A stretch of 64,000 nt of DNA from Apostichopus japonicus. Lineage: Eukaryota > Echinodermata > Holothuroidea > Aspidochirotida > Stichopodidae. The stretch's first letter is position 1; every line of letters starts with the position of its first letter. Below the pieces are notes generated by a model. That model did not search any database. It saw only the letters and a list, made by a program, of their open reading frames with translations, and was not told the DNA's origin. Of the stretch, positions 1-13,100 are shown one piece after another. The stretch lies in NCBI RefSeq assembly GCF_037975245.1, contig NC_092575.1, forward strand, positions 6,575,501 to 6,639,500. The letters are read 5' to 3'. The position numbers and the translations under genes were made by a program.

Positions 1-2487
1 GTGCACCAGCCAAGTTGCCAAGGCGACCAACCATCAGCTACTATATGAAATATGTAATCATTGTCAATCGGAGTTTCTATGGTTATGTTGCTACCTGGTG
101 TATAAATTCAGAAACTTTCTTCGACTTGACAATTGCAAAGATTAAAGTCATTTATGCCTAAATAAGTTTCTGTGAGAAGAAAGGCATTAAATATGACAGT
201 ATAGGATAGATCACTCACTGTAAGGGTTATGTATGGGAGTAGCCAACTATACTACGTATTTCTTTGCTGTATACTCACTGTGGGACACTCTACTGTTTGT
301 CTTTAATAGCTGCAATGAGAAGCTGCAGGGGTGAATTTAATGCTTCACCACTAATCAAGGAGGGCGGCGTGATGATCTCTTCATCGCCTGCAAAGTTTGA
401 CCAGCTGGAGTGACCATGCAATTTAAGATAACCGACAGAGAGAAATGAAGCGTCTCTTTCTTAACTCTTCCATTCTTTTGCTTAGCAACAAGAGATTTTA
501 TAGGCTAACAGCGCGAGCATTCCGCTTTTTACTGGTGTCCATTAAAACGATTTGGAGTTTGTGCTTGCATTACTTGTGGATTCAAGAGAAATTTAGCGAA
601 GCAAAACGCACAGGCACTGTGCATGTTCACCTAATATGTTCATAAAGGGAAATAACCAAGATAACCAGCAGACGTGTTGTCTTTGTTAGTCCTTTGCTAC
701 AACCTCCCCCCCCCCCCCAACCCGCCCAAAGGGGACTGAAATTGCACATTAACTATTTAAAGTCTGCTACAGAATTTTGAATAATTCACTTCCTCCGGAA
801 AAGACAAATACCCATTCTTGATGCTGAAAGAGCCAATGCAGCGACACTTTGCAGTACCCTTACACCCGGCCAGTACCGGCCAAACAAACCAAGGCGGGAG
901 CCGCCTTTTAGAGACGCCATATTCAAACCAATAACCACTTATATGATACCAGCAATCATCTTAGACTCCAGTATATGTTGTTTCCATGATGAAGCCAGTA
1001 CATGTGAGAGTCTTCTCTTCTTGAAAGATTGTCAATGCTTCAAATTGTTGACAAGTTTTAAAACATCGCCTCCCAATGGCTTTCTTAAAGTTCAATTGTC
1101 AATTGCTGTGAAATGTGTTTATGACAATCCGTGCTGGTTGACAATACAACTTTCTCTGTTTTGAAATATCCTGGGGCTGAAAATAAGTTGTGTTTGACAA
1201 ACAAACCTGGGTGTTCGTGGAGAGGAATATCCACTGTCAACTGAACAGACGAGAGGGTTTCAGGCCTGTTATCTTTTTCTTGTTTCATTTTTTTGGCTGT
1301 ATCTGTATTTTACTTTAAGTGAGAGGTGGCTGATGGGACATTGTTTGACAAGTATATAAAATACGACGTTATGCTTGTTAAGTTATCACGTTTTCCATAG
1401 TCTTCGAATTTGACCTATGTTGACCGGAAATGAACCTTGACCGATACACTGTCATGTTTCCTTGTTTAGGTATATGAGTTCTTTCAAACAATCAAGTAGA
1501 ACACAGTCGACGTAGAGTATTAACATATAACATGTTATTATTTATTGCGTTACATCATGCTGTACAGGACAGATATATAGGACGATATGTCCAAGGTTAC
1601 TTGTTGACAGATGGAGAGACAGGGTGAACAAGGACGAGCAGACGGCATGCTTTAACTTATATATCAATATGCAAATACACAGCTCATTAGCATACAGGTG
1701 CAGATTATATAATGTAGTGCATCGTTTGCACACGTACATGTGAATGCATATTCAATAACATTACATACACCCAACACAAAAAAGCATCAGTACACCAGTG
1801 TACCAGTACGATAGAAAAGTATCCACGTGTGAATTATGAGATCTGTTGATAATCCTGCTCTTGTGATATCAGATCAAAAATTTACTTTCAAATTTAACAT
1901 TAAATGAATGCAAATGTAGTCTCTGTACCAACGGCCAAAGGCTTTCAGAACTCAACATGCGATGCCGGAGTAAGTTCCCTCTGGAGTCCCCCTGGAGACC
2001 ATATAGGGTCAAAACTTCTTTCCAGTCCCCCCCCCCCTCCTAACCCCATTATCAAGGTTTGCAGACCACACCCGAAATATAGATTAGTTGCTAGGATATG
2101 TCTTTCCTGGAAGTGTTCACGTAGTGTTCCCTTGGGCCTTGATCTTGTGAGCCCCCTGAAGAAAGCACGTATCTGATCTGCTAATTGCATGCTTATTGCA
2201 TGGAAAAAAGTGTATCCATGTATGAAGTATGAAGTATAGGATTGGTATCTGTTAGTTCCTGTTGACATATTATGTTCATCAGATTAGCGTACGTCAAACA
2301 CGCCCACGTTCAGGCTGACAGCTTTAACCCCTTAAACAACTGTATATGTTGCAGTCGACATCATTAATCAAAATGTAAGAATGTAGACAAATGTAGTAAG
2401 AAGAGTCCATGAAGGTAGATCAATGCATGATGCTACATTCTATTTGTCTGTGGAAATTGATAGCATGGGAGAGGGTGTAAGTAACAA

Positions 2488-2650
2488 TGGCAGAATATGC
2501 AATCTTACGGCCAAAAAATATGCAACTTATCGCAAAGCATTCAAACTTATGAGAGAATATGCAAGCTTATGATAGAATATACAAGCTTATGACAGAAATA
2601 TGCAATCTTATGTCAAAATATCCAAGCTAATGGTACAAGTACAAGCTTGA
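2488..2650. repeat. Degenerate tandem repeat, about 22-26 bp unit
   Basis: Six or seven imperfect units built on ATATGCAAGCTTATG plus a short variable spacer follow one another. Variants read CAATCTTA, CAACTTAT and CAAGCTAA. The array peters out at both ends, which suggests an old decaying minisatellite. It is not a CRISPR: spacers and repeats are not distinct and the host is a eukaryote. Confidence 0.6.
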
Positions 2651-4309
2651 CTGAAGCAACCAACAATTTCTAGACGGGGTAGCAAAGGGACCCCGATACA
2701 GGGTTCAGAATTGAGGAAGGGGGGGGGCAGGAGATAGATATTCAGTGGTGTTGAACGCCAATGGTGGTACCACACCCGAGTGAAAATCATTGCGGTGAAA
2801 TGATTATGAGCAATTGCGCCCTACTGATCCCCTCCCTGTATGCATGCATCGCCTTGAAAAGACTATAATCTTCCTGTCTTTGGTGTTATAGTTCGGAGAA
2901 ACCCATTGGAGCAAGCGAAAGTTCCTGCATTTCTGAAAAGGACTACAGAGTTTACCAATTCCTTTACGAGCATATGCATTTTCTTCAGTATTCCCGGTCT
3001 TGCCATGTGGACACAAATGAAGTTGCTGCCATTTTCTGATATGACAGCAGACTGAGATAGCACTCCAGTCAAATACAAGCTCGGTACATTACGAGGACAG
3101 TTCAATTGTTCCATGATTTGTGACTTCGTTGTGAAATCCATGATGATGTGGTTAGAATTTTAGTGCATAATAATCAATGGTAGGATAGCCTGATTTACCT
3201 GTCTCGACAAATCTTTCGTCACCACCCAAGATGTTTGCCTAACGAATAATTTCATACCAAAATATGACAGCCTAAGCTATCAAGATCATATTATATGATA
3301 CGGACGAATGCAAACTACATTGCTGTGGTTATTTGATTTATTACGCACGTCGAAAAGGTCACTGTTGAACAACTTGGGCAATATGACGGAAGAACGTGGT
3401 TACTTGAGGAAGATAAATAACTCAAGCTTGTTTGACTTTAAAAGACTGAACGGATGGACGGACTCGCGAAGACTTTGTTTTGGAGTTTATGTGTACATTC
3501 TTTTAAAAATATTTTGGGGGTATAAAGGAAAAAGAAGAAAAATTGGCATATTATTTAATGGTAAATAACTTGAACGTTAACGATTAAAGGGGCAGCCAAC
3601 TGATTATATTCAGTTCTCGGGATATCTAGTTAAGCCTACGTGTAAATATTGCATGGCTTGGTCAAAAAGACAACCCAACTCCAAGTGCAGCCGACTTAAA
3701 TAAAAAGTGATCGTCGCTAAAAAATGCGTTTTATTAAAGAAAAAACTTCGCAGAACTTCTTGTAGAGTAATTTCACCCAAAGCGAGTTGAACTTGTCATC
3801 ACAAAAACTCCCAACAAGAAACGACATTAAACTGCATTAGAAAACATGTTTATTACCACAAACGCCCCCTGCAATTTGGCGGGTTAATGTGACGAAAATA
3901 GATTCCAAAATATAGGGTTATATGTTTATACGTTCGAATGAGCACGATAGGCCTATATAGTGCTAATATGCTATACTGACTAGACTGACTAGTTGTGTAG
4001 CCAGAGGGTGAATCAGGGGGTGGATGGGAACCAAAACGAGAGGAGTGGAAACGTAAACATGGGACGGAGGAAGCCGGAATATCCGATGGCCAGCTGATTT
4101 TAAAGAACATAAAATATAACATTATTTGCTCCTTCAGAAACTACAATTCAAAAATTATTGGTATGTGTCGTTGAAACTAAGTTGCTGCGGTATCAAATGA
4201 CGGACTCTGTTATGATGTCGTTCACCAGCCCTCAACCCCACCTCCGAACAAAGAGAGCAAAGAACCCGTTCAGATACGCCTAGAACATACTAAGTATCCT
4301 CAAAGTCGG

Positions 4310-4570
4310 CAGCAAGCACAAAACGTTATCATAACATTTTTAAAAGAGCCTCTAAAATATGTTCTTATAACGTTAAATGTGGTGTTATAAAACGTCGGCA
4401 TAACGTTTTTATGAGATATTAATGTTATATTAATGTTTTAACGAAAAAATGTTTTGAAATAATAGCCTGACAACGTTTTCCTGACATATTTATTACAATA
4501 CAAAGAACGTTGTCAAAACAAAAGACGAAACGTTTTAATAACGTTTTAAAACCTTTTTTTGCGTTTGCTG
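4310..4570. mobile_element. MITE-like element rich in AACGTT words
   Basis: The segment begins CAGCAAGCACAAAACGTT and ends with the inverse form (GCGTTTGCTG preceded by a T run), giving imperfect terminal inverted repeats of about 15-18 bp. The interior is packed with AACGTT and ATAACGTT words in both orientations, so it can fold on itself. No transposase coding sequence is present. No clear target-site duplication was found, so the superfamily is left open. Confidence 0.6.
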
Positions 4571-5712
4571 GGCAATTAGATAGCTACCGGTAGGAATTCT
4601 GATTAAATGTTGAAACCCTAGCAGATACACGAAGATCAGTGAATCAATAAACCGCATTAAAGTCATAACTAATTTCTCTTAAAATTTAAGTCTAATCATA
4701 ATTTGGGCAAAAAATCGCAGATGAACTTCAAACTGTTACACTACTATACACTGAGCAAGAAAACCAGTTAACCAAGCCACCGAAAAGTCAGATGATATGT
4801 TATAGTAAACCGTTCTGGTCCTTCAGACACGACAAAAACTTAAAATTCTTCATCATAAAGTTACTGTTATGACGTCACTGAAGGAAAGATGTGATTGATG
4901 ATGTTGTTGTGAAGAACTGACAGACCTCACACAAACATGATTGCTCTCCTATCAATTATATGACAGTATCATGTGTCTCCTCGCCCAATCTCGTGTTTCC
5001 CATAAAACTATAAATATAATATAAAAAATATAAAGACAAGATCACAAAGATGTAACCATCAAATCAGTTTTCTAAGGAACCAAAGCTCATCTATATACAC
5101 CACAGTTCTTCTTTTACTGCCCGCGAGGCACAGGGCATCGGTACTTCGAAAGACGCCAATAGTTTTCACAGTAAAAGGTGTAAATATGTTAACAGGGGTA
5201 CTTACTTGTTTCAGTGAACCAACGGTATAGGGATATTACACCTTGAAGAGTACAGGCGCAAAGATCCATAAAAATAACATCAAGAATTTCTCGTGAAGTA
5301 CTACTTCTTCGATGGTTTTAAAACAAAAATATGATTGATGTAACTGTTATGAAGTATCTGACAGACCCCACACAAACCGTACTACGAAGGTCAACTATCA
5401 ATAACAAAAGGTCTGACGGTTTTGTCATCGAGTCATGAAAAAACTATTTTAACAAAATTTTACTTTGCCTGACGGGCTGCGATGTATGACTCAGATCGGT
5501 AATGCCCATAGCAAGCACTGACATCCTGGAAATAAAACACAAATATCATTTTTCTTCTTTCTTTTTTGTTGTTGATCATATGACATTTTTCAAATCTTTC
5601 CTTTTTTCCTGGAAGTAAATAAATTTAGGTTGTGAATTGGACTACGTCCAAAATAAAAAAAATAATTCGAAATGGAACGAGAGAAAGTGCGCACAGGGTA
5701 GGTGGAGAGAGA

Positions 5713-5743
5713 GGAAGGCTACCCCCCCTGGGGGGTGCCTTCC
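5713..5743. repeat. Short G/C-rich hairpin
   Basis: Arms GGAAGGC-ACCCCCC and GGGGGGT-GCCTTCC pair almost perfectly around a central CTG, with one extra T in the left arm. It sits in a locally purine-rich stretch with no gene nearby. Its role is unknown; it may be the centre of an unrecognised foldback element. Confidence 0.6.
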
Positions 5744-6049
5744 TCGCACACACAAGTTTGATCAGCTGAGAGGCTTACCCATGAAACTATACAATTCACA
5801 ATTGGCTTCTGTCAGTTCCTACTTGCGTGTGGATCATTCGGCCTACTACCATTCTACAAGTTACAGAGGAAGGGCGGACTTTGTCACATTGCAGAATTCC
5901 TGTAGTTACGGAAAATTTAGTTTTCACCTCTTTATTCAAACATTAACTAATATTCCCCTTCCCCCACACCCCCACCCCCCACAAAAAGAACAAATTGCAT
6001 TTCATAAACCTGGTTCCACCAATATATTTGAGTACATCATGGTCGGTCA

Positions 6050-6272
<223 letters not shown>

Positions 6273-6343
6273 TTGGCACTTCATTTTTCACATCCTATCA
6301 CAGAGACACAAAAACAATGGAGATAAATGACTCACATTAATGT

Positions 6344-6998
6344 TTGTTCATATTTAATGTACAAGAGCGATCGTTGAGTACCGAACGAAAATTGGTAGAT
6401 ATTTGTAGTTTGTTAAATAATAAGACTTGTGAGATACTGGTCCATGCGTTTGTGACATCAAAGCTTAACTTTCTAAATTCACTTTTATTCGGCCTTCCTG
6501 ATTCAACCATCCAGAATCTTCAAAAGATCCAAAACACCCCTGCCCCTATTGTGAAAAGGAAAGGAAGAAAATGCCGAACCACTCCACTTCTGAAGGAACT
6601 TCATTGGCTCCCTATCAGCTACAGAATTCAGTATAAACTACTTCTTCTCACCTTTTGTGCTCATCATCTGGAACGGCCTGTATACCTCTCACAACTTCTC
6701 TTGCCTTATATTCCAACTCGCACACTTCGTTCCTCCAACAAACTGTATTTAACTGTTCCTAAACCATGCTTGAAGACCTATGGTTACAGAAGCTTCGAAT
6801 ACTCTGGGTCTTATCTCTGGAACAAGTTACCAGATCACATAAGAGCATGCTATAAACTTTCTACTTTCAAAAGGGTCTACTTAAGACCCATTTTTCACTT
6901 GTTCTTTTGTAAATTAATTTACTTTCTTTGTAAAGTGACTTTTGTTTACTGATTTGGTGCTATATAACTCTCATTTATTATTATTATTATTATTATTA
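6344..6998 (+). mobile_element. CR1/L2-like non-LTR retrotransposon, 5'-truncated 3' end
   Basis: An open frame from 6344 to 6952 (202 codons) encodes the C-terminal part of a non-LTR reverse transcriptase polyprotein. Diagnostic blocks are LVHAFVTSKLNF, SLLFGLPDS, LLKELHWLPISYRIQYKLL, LRSSNK and LWNKLPDHIR. This region follows the catalytic palm in CR1/L2-type elements. After the stop comes a short 3' UTR with GGTGCTATATAA and a (ATT)n tail at about 6975-6998, the usual 3' end of such elements. The polymerase core and endonuclease are missing, so the copy is dead. The frame is open throughout, which suggests a fairly young insertion. CR1 versus L2 assignment is inference. Confidence 0.85.
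6974..6979 (-). terminator. Candidate MMAB poly(A) signal (AATAAA on minus strand)
   Basis: On the minus strand AATAAA occurs about 205 nt beyond the MMAB stop codon. It is formed by the (ATT)n tail of the oppositely oriented retrotransposon. It is a plausible polyadenylation hexamer, but no transcript evidence is available and other hexamers further on could be used. Confidence 0.35.
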
Positions 6999-7182
6999 AA
7001 TATATGGTACCGATTGGTTGTTATAAGAATAAACATTTCTCCTCTTTGTACCAAGCTTCTTAATGATGTCACGGGTTCATCTTATCCCAGACTATTCCTT
7101 TAGTCAGCTAACAAATGAGATGGTCAATCGTCCAGTCCTTTGGGTTCATCTTTCTCTTTGATACATCCACCCTATTAAATCT

Positions 7183-10100
7183 TCATGTCTCTGCATCTCG
7201 TCTCCTTCTGACTCTCCGATAAATAGTTTCGTCCCGGCCTTCCTTATGAGCTGCATATCTTGCTACAGTGAATAAGTAATCACTTAACCTGTTGACGGGA
7301 GATATATATGTAGTTATTGATCAAAATCAAAAGGCTACTTTCATTAAGTTGAATTTTAACTACGTTATTACAATTGGAAATTTTTTTAGCTGTCGATGTC
7401 TTATGCACCAAACATGCAAAAGGCATGATATATATGCAAGAACTTTCTTTACTTGGAAAATCAAGTTTTAATACAAAGCAGCTGCTCATCTGACTACTAC
7501 TCTGTTTGTAGGGCTCGAGTTCATAATTTGTTACATCTGATTCACCCTTCTTGCTGGTGACTAGGCAACCCAGTAAACAAAAGGTACTGACGTACATATT
7601 GTGGAGTAGAATAAGTAAACGACTGATATACCAAGCCTATGAGTATTATTATTACAACTTCACATGTCTTCCATATCTCGTGATTTGTGTCAAATCCGGC
7701 TAATAGACACAAGAAACCATTGACCAGTTATTTCTTGTTATCTTCATTATTTATAACATATCGAGAATAATACATATATTGGCAATGAGGATAAAGCTAT
7801 TTGTATCTAGCTATAAATCACTGCACTTACCCATGCTATACAATGCGTAAATTTACCATTGAAGACACCAAAAGAAATACTACTGTTGATTGCCATATTT
7901 GAAATTGGTTATAAATTACAAAACTGGACACAGTGTCTGTGATGTAATTGCATCATTTTCTAATGTTCACTGGTTCACTAAGTGCTTAATAACTGTCTTT
8001 TACCTGTTCAAAAATTTTCCTACTTCCGGGTCAATTTCATCATCTCTGATGAGTGGTGAAATCCTGTCAGAAAGAAAGACAAAAGGGAGAGGGAAAAAAA
8101 ACGATAACAGGCATCTGCAGTATACACCAAGGAAGTGAATATGATTTTTATTTGTAATGGCTTAAGCCTAAAACTGGGAAGCAGAGGGTCCATTGGTGTA
8201 AAAGTTGTGGCCTAGGGGAGGGGTCTTATGGGCAGACACTTCTCCGTGAATTTTTCTTTTTCTTTTTTGTGACTGAGAGTGCAATGTGTAAAATGGTGGC
8301 ATCTTTTACATCCTTGGTTGAGGAATCCTCCTTCACTTACTATCAGCGTGTTGTGTACAGTATTGAAAGCCAAACAGCATGGTCTTACACCCATGAAATA
8401 TACCCAATACCGTGAGAGTAATCAAGCAAAATGAAGAAGACAAAAACAAGACTGTACTCTCTGTTTCTCCAGTGCTTACACATAATTTCTAAGATTATGG
8501 TAATATTGTACAAACAATATGCTATCTGCTTCAGAAACACACCCTCCCCTACGTTGGTTTATACTTCACAACGATGCTTGGCGAGTCACTGCACTCGGCC
8601 CCTAAACAAAGTAGTCGTTCTCCAAATCCATCGACACCCCTCCCCCCCCACTTAAAATATGATGAATGTCCGCCCCTGCCTCTCAATGCACCTTCTTAAA
8701 ATGTTACCTAAGCTGCAGTGGCGGAGCTAGGGGTATTGGTCAGGGGGGTCAAGGATGGTCTGTAGGGGTGCTTTCGACACTATCTAAGCAGAGCGCCACC
8801 ACAGGTTGGCGCGGAGTGTACAGACATTTTTTGAGTAAAGATACTCCCTAGATCGCCGGAAATTACCCTTCCAGGCCTTGCTAATTTGCAGATAAACGAG
8901 AATAAATAGGTGTCATCGCCAACAAAATGTGACAAATGTCAATAGGTAGATGAGAGCGCAATAGAAAGTCAATAATCGTGATTAAGTAAAAAGTTATAAA
9001 TAGCTGAAAAGGGCGCCAGCAGTTCATTTGAGTCCGTCAGAGGGTGCATCCGCCCCCCTGACTGTATGGACGCTCCGCCACTGCTCAGCTGGTACGAGAT
9101 GCATCAAGACGGCATCACAGGCTTAAGTCTAGCCATGTGCATTTTCTTTCTCCAATTTCAAATTCCAAGTTTTTGTTACATGTTCTCTTCATGGTCCAGC
9201 TGTCTATTTGCTAAAGCCATGGTGGCCATGGTTTAGGTTAATTCCCAAAAATTGCCCAAAAAGAGGATTAGGGAAGGCTTAAGCATTTTTCTGTTTCTTC
9301 TCAGAAATTGAGATCAAATTAATAATTAGCTCATGACGAATGTAGAAAAAGACACAATTTGCCCCTTCTCTTGGCCACAGAAGATGACTGTCCCGGTCGA
9401 GAATATCTTTCACCACCTCTCTTCACTTCCAGCTCTGGCTAAAAGCTTGCATAGAGTGAAACTGGCATTTCCTGCACTTTAGCAGATTTTGATGGTATAA
9501 TCTTGGTCATCCCTTAGTGCTCAAGTCAGAAAAAGGGGGTCAAAACCAGATGGTAAGTCTTTGACCTAATAATAGACCAGAAAAAAAACAGTTTGCTGGA
9601 GTAATCTCTCAGCTGGTACGAAGAATCCCTGGTATTCGGAGAATTCTGATATCTTTTAATCGCTTTGAACTAATATAAACTATAATTTTTGATGGTGCAT
9701 TATCACCAATGACAGGACTAGTAAATAACTTATTAGTATTCTCGATTGATCCCAAGGGTCGAGGACGGGACGCCAATGTGAAAACAATTAGGCAGTATTT
9801 TATTGGCTTTAAAGCAGCATTTTGCGTTTGGTCGCCGTTTTCTACTTTTTTGACATGTCCATCGAGTTTTTTACATATATCAATCACAAAACAGCAAACT
9901 AAGATATCAGCCAAGTTTTTCCCTGCCAACATCGTTAATTGGCGAGTAATTAAGGATATTTGCAGATAATGAGAAAGGCGTCCACGACAAAATTCCACAT
10001 TTAAAATTAATCGCATACAGTTCCCCCAAACCCACTAGTTTGAATTCAACCAATCAGAGATGCAGGTTTAGTCATGAGCCATTGCTAAAACAGATTCAAG

Positions 10101-13100
10101 ACTTTGCATTGGTACAACCAGGGAGATGTTATGGAACTCCCTGGTACAACTGCCATATAGACTGTACACAAATCAAGCTTGGTGTTGTATTACGTATTGG
10201 TCAATGACGTTCGTAGTGTTTAAATATTCATATTATGGGCAAGGTTTATTGGCATCCCAACGGAAAATATCTTGGAGAACAACAAAGTTGAAAGTTGCAA
10301 ATTTTTCGACTTTTATGCCACCATTTGAAGTAAGATTTTAATAGATAAGCTAGTTATGTATGTCGTTATGGCATAGTGGAGTCAGTGAGGTTGAGAAATA
10401 TCATAGAAAAGGACGCAAAATGCTGCTTTAATATCGGACTACTTGTTAGGCAGCTGGGTTGGTATGGGGGGACACAAGTCACATGTTTACAGGGTAATGC
10501 CAAGAGGTCACAAACTTGTTTTTGCATATTTCATACAAGTTTATATTAAGTGGTTTAAAATATTTCGATGTCTCTCTGCTCAGGGTCAGAGGCAGTGGAG
10601 CTGGAGAGAGAGGGGAAGGGGGGGGGGGGGGTGTGGGGAGATTGAGGGAGGGTATGCAGGGGCAAGTGCATCCCACCTCTGTGCAACCTCCTTTTATGAA
10701 AAGTGTTTCTTGTAATATTAGAATAAGAAGTGTCGTTCTTGATAATGAATTAAAAGGAAGGCTTTTTTGTCAACTTTTGTACTTCAGAATGTGTCCAATT
10801 GTTATTCTTATGTATTCCTAATAAGAAGGTACTCTACTATTTCAAATTGCCACTTTTCCTTGAAACATTAATCTTCTGTGTAATAACTAAAAAGTACCCA
10901 GAAACAGAAATTTGTAGTACTGGAGTTCATTTTGTTTTTGAAGTTTGGGCCCTGAAATCAGTGTCACATGTTCCACTGCTCACCCCCCCCCCAAAAATGG
11001 TACCATCCTCCAAGAACCTCCTCCCACCCCCCACCGCCACCCACCTCTGTTTGATCAGATCTGAATCAAGAACCCTGACGAGGTAGGAAGGCAGTAGTCC
11101 AATTTTAAGTGTCAAACTAACTGCATAAACAGTATGGTGAAATTATTGGTGCCAAAGCTATCCCCTACCCCCCCCCACCAAGTATTGGGGGTCTTGCGAG
11201 ACTCGGGTAGGTAAATCTAGAGCACGTGGTAGGTGTGTATTAATGCAGTTTATTACAAAAAGACTTAACCTAAAAATCAAACCACCAATAAAGATACTGT
11301 TCAAGTGCATTTGATGGCAAGAGAAGTTACAATATTACTAATGCAACCAAGTCTGAAAAAGTTTAAGATAAATAATGTTGTATGAATTATCCTCTTTGAG
11401 ATGAGATCAAAAACTTCTCTTGCCTCTGCATACATGATTTTGAAGTCCACAGAGTAGGGATGCACCGGATCCAAATTTTTGGATCCGGCCAGAACCGGAT
11501 TTTGCCAGATAGTACATGAAATCCGGCCGGAACCGGATTTTTTCATTACACAAAAGAAAATCATTAATAAGAAGTAGAAGTATGAAACAAGGAGCAAATC
11601 TTAGGTGAGGTATACGCATATTATAAAGAAGGTGAAATTAAGACCCCATTTATGAGATTAAATATGACTTGAAGTGGTGTAATCTACAGTACATTCTTTA
11701 ATAAAATAACTACAATATAATTGTTGACAAGCTTGATACAGTACAGTATGTAAATTTGTTTGCGGAAAACTACTGCATACTACTGTACCTATGAAGTTTG
11801 TTTTAAAACGGGAAGCTACATTTCACAAATCTCATACTTTATACTGAATAAAAAGATTATTTAATTGTTGTAATAACACTACTATCTGGATTTAGAATTG
11901 TCTTTTATTATTCATTATTTGGTAACAAATTTTTACACTGCAATATTATCTGTAAAATAAAAAATAAAAAGCATTGTATCTTTCCAGAAGTGGAAGAAAC
12001 TTCTTCTTATCTATCTTTTATCTATCCTTTAAAATGGAATTGAATGTTCATTAAAACACTTAATGATTTAGGTTTTTCATGAACTTTTAGGAACTTCCAT
12101 GGTGACAAGAGATATCCAAGAGAATGCCAACAATAATGGGAAAGTAAAGATTCAATGGAACAGTATTTTGACTGATAAGTATATGAATGGTCTAATTTAA
12201 CTGCACAATATTAAACTGATGAAGGCTGCAAGAAATGATTTCACTGCAAACTGTATTTGTTGTATATAGCTTCATATTATTACAGTAGTTGTATTATTTT
12301 GGTTGATCTTTAGAAACAGTGGGTCAGACCATTGAGAAAATTAAATTACACATGTTAAACCTAATTTTTCCTTACTTTGAATGTTTTTATTAATTTTTGG
12401 AAATAGTTTACATTAATATAAGTTAATACCAACACCTTTTTAAGGAATAATTCAGGCCAGATTTTGAAAAAGATCCGGCCGGATTTTGAAAAATATCCGG
12501 CCGGAACCAGATAATTCCTCACTATCCGGCTGGATAGTCCGGCCGAACCAGATATCCAGTGCATCCCTACCACAGAGGTCGTTCTTACAGGGGTGCCTGT
12601 TACCACCTTCCCTGGAAGTCACTTATGACAAATTGTGGAAACTATACCCCCCTTCATGAGATGTGTGGATGCATTACTGCTTGCTGCAACTGCAGGCCGC
12701 CTTATTTTATGGCAATCAATGATAATAAACAGTCATACTATAGCTTTATTTTACCTAACACCTGCTGAAAATATATTCAACAAAATATAAATCTTGTCAG
12801 AAACATATTTATCTTTATATATACATTCTTTTCTTGGTGCACAACAACCGACAACTCTACCAGTCAAAAATGTTGTGTTTTAAACATGAGCGTCACAACC
12901 TTTTGCACAATTTGTTTATTTTCCAGATTTTTCCAATTATGAAAACTGGCATTTTGATATGTGGACCACACAAGTGATGTTAAGTGCCAGAAGGAGGGTA
13001 ACCATGGACCCTCTGACTAAGTGGTAGGGTAGTATAAGGTACTATTACCTGAGTAGAAACATTACATTAAGATATGTACAATACTACAGTACAAGTTGAA

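Noticed and set aside
2863-3141. 92-codon minus-strand frame
   Set aside because: Looks protein-like in composition, but I could not match it to a family or find splice partners. Not enough to call a gene.
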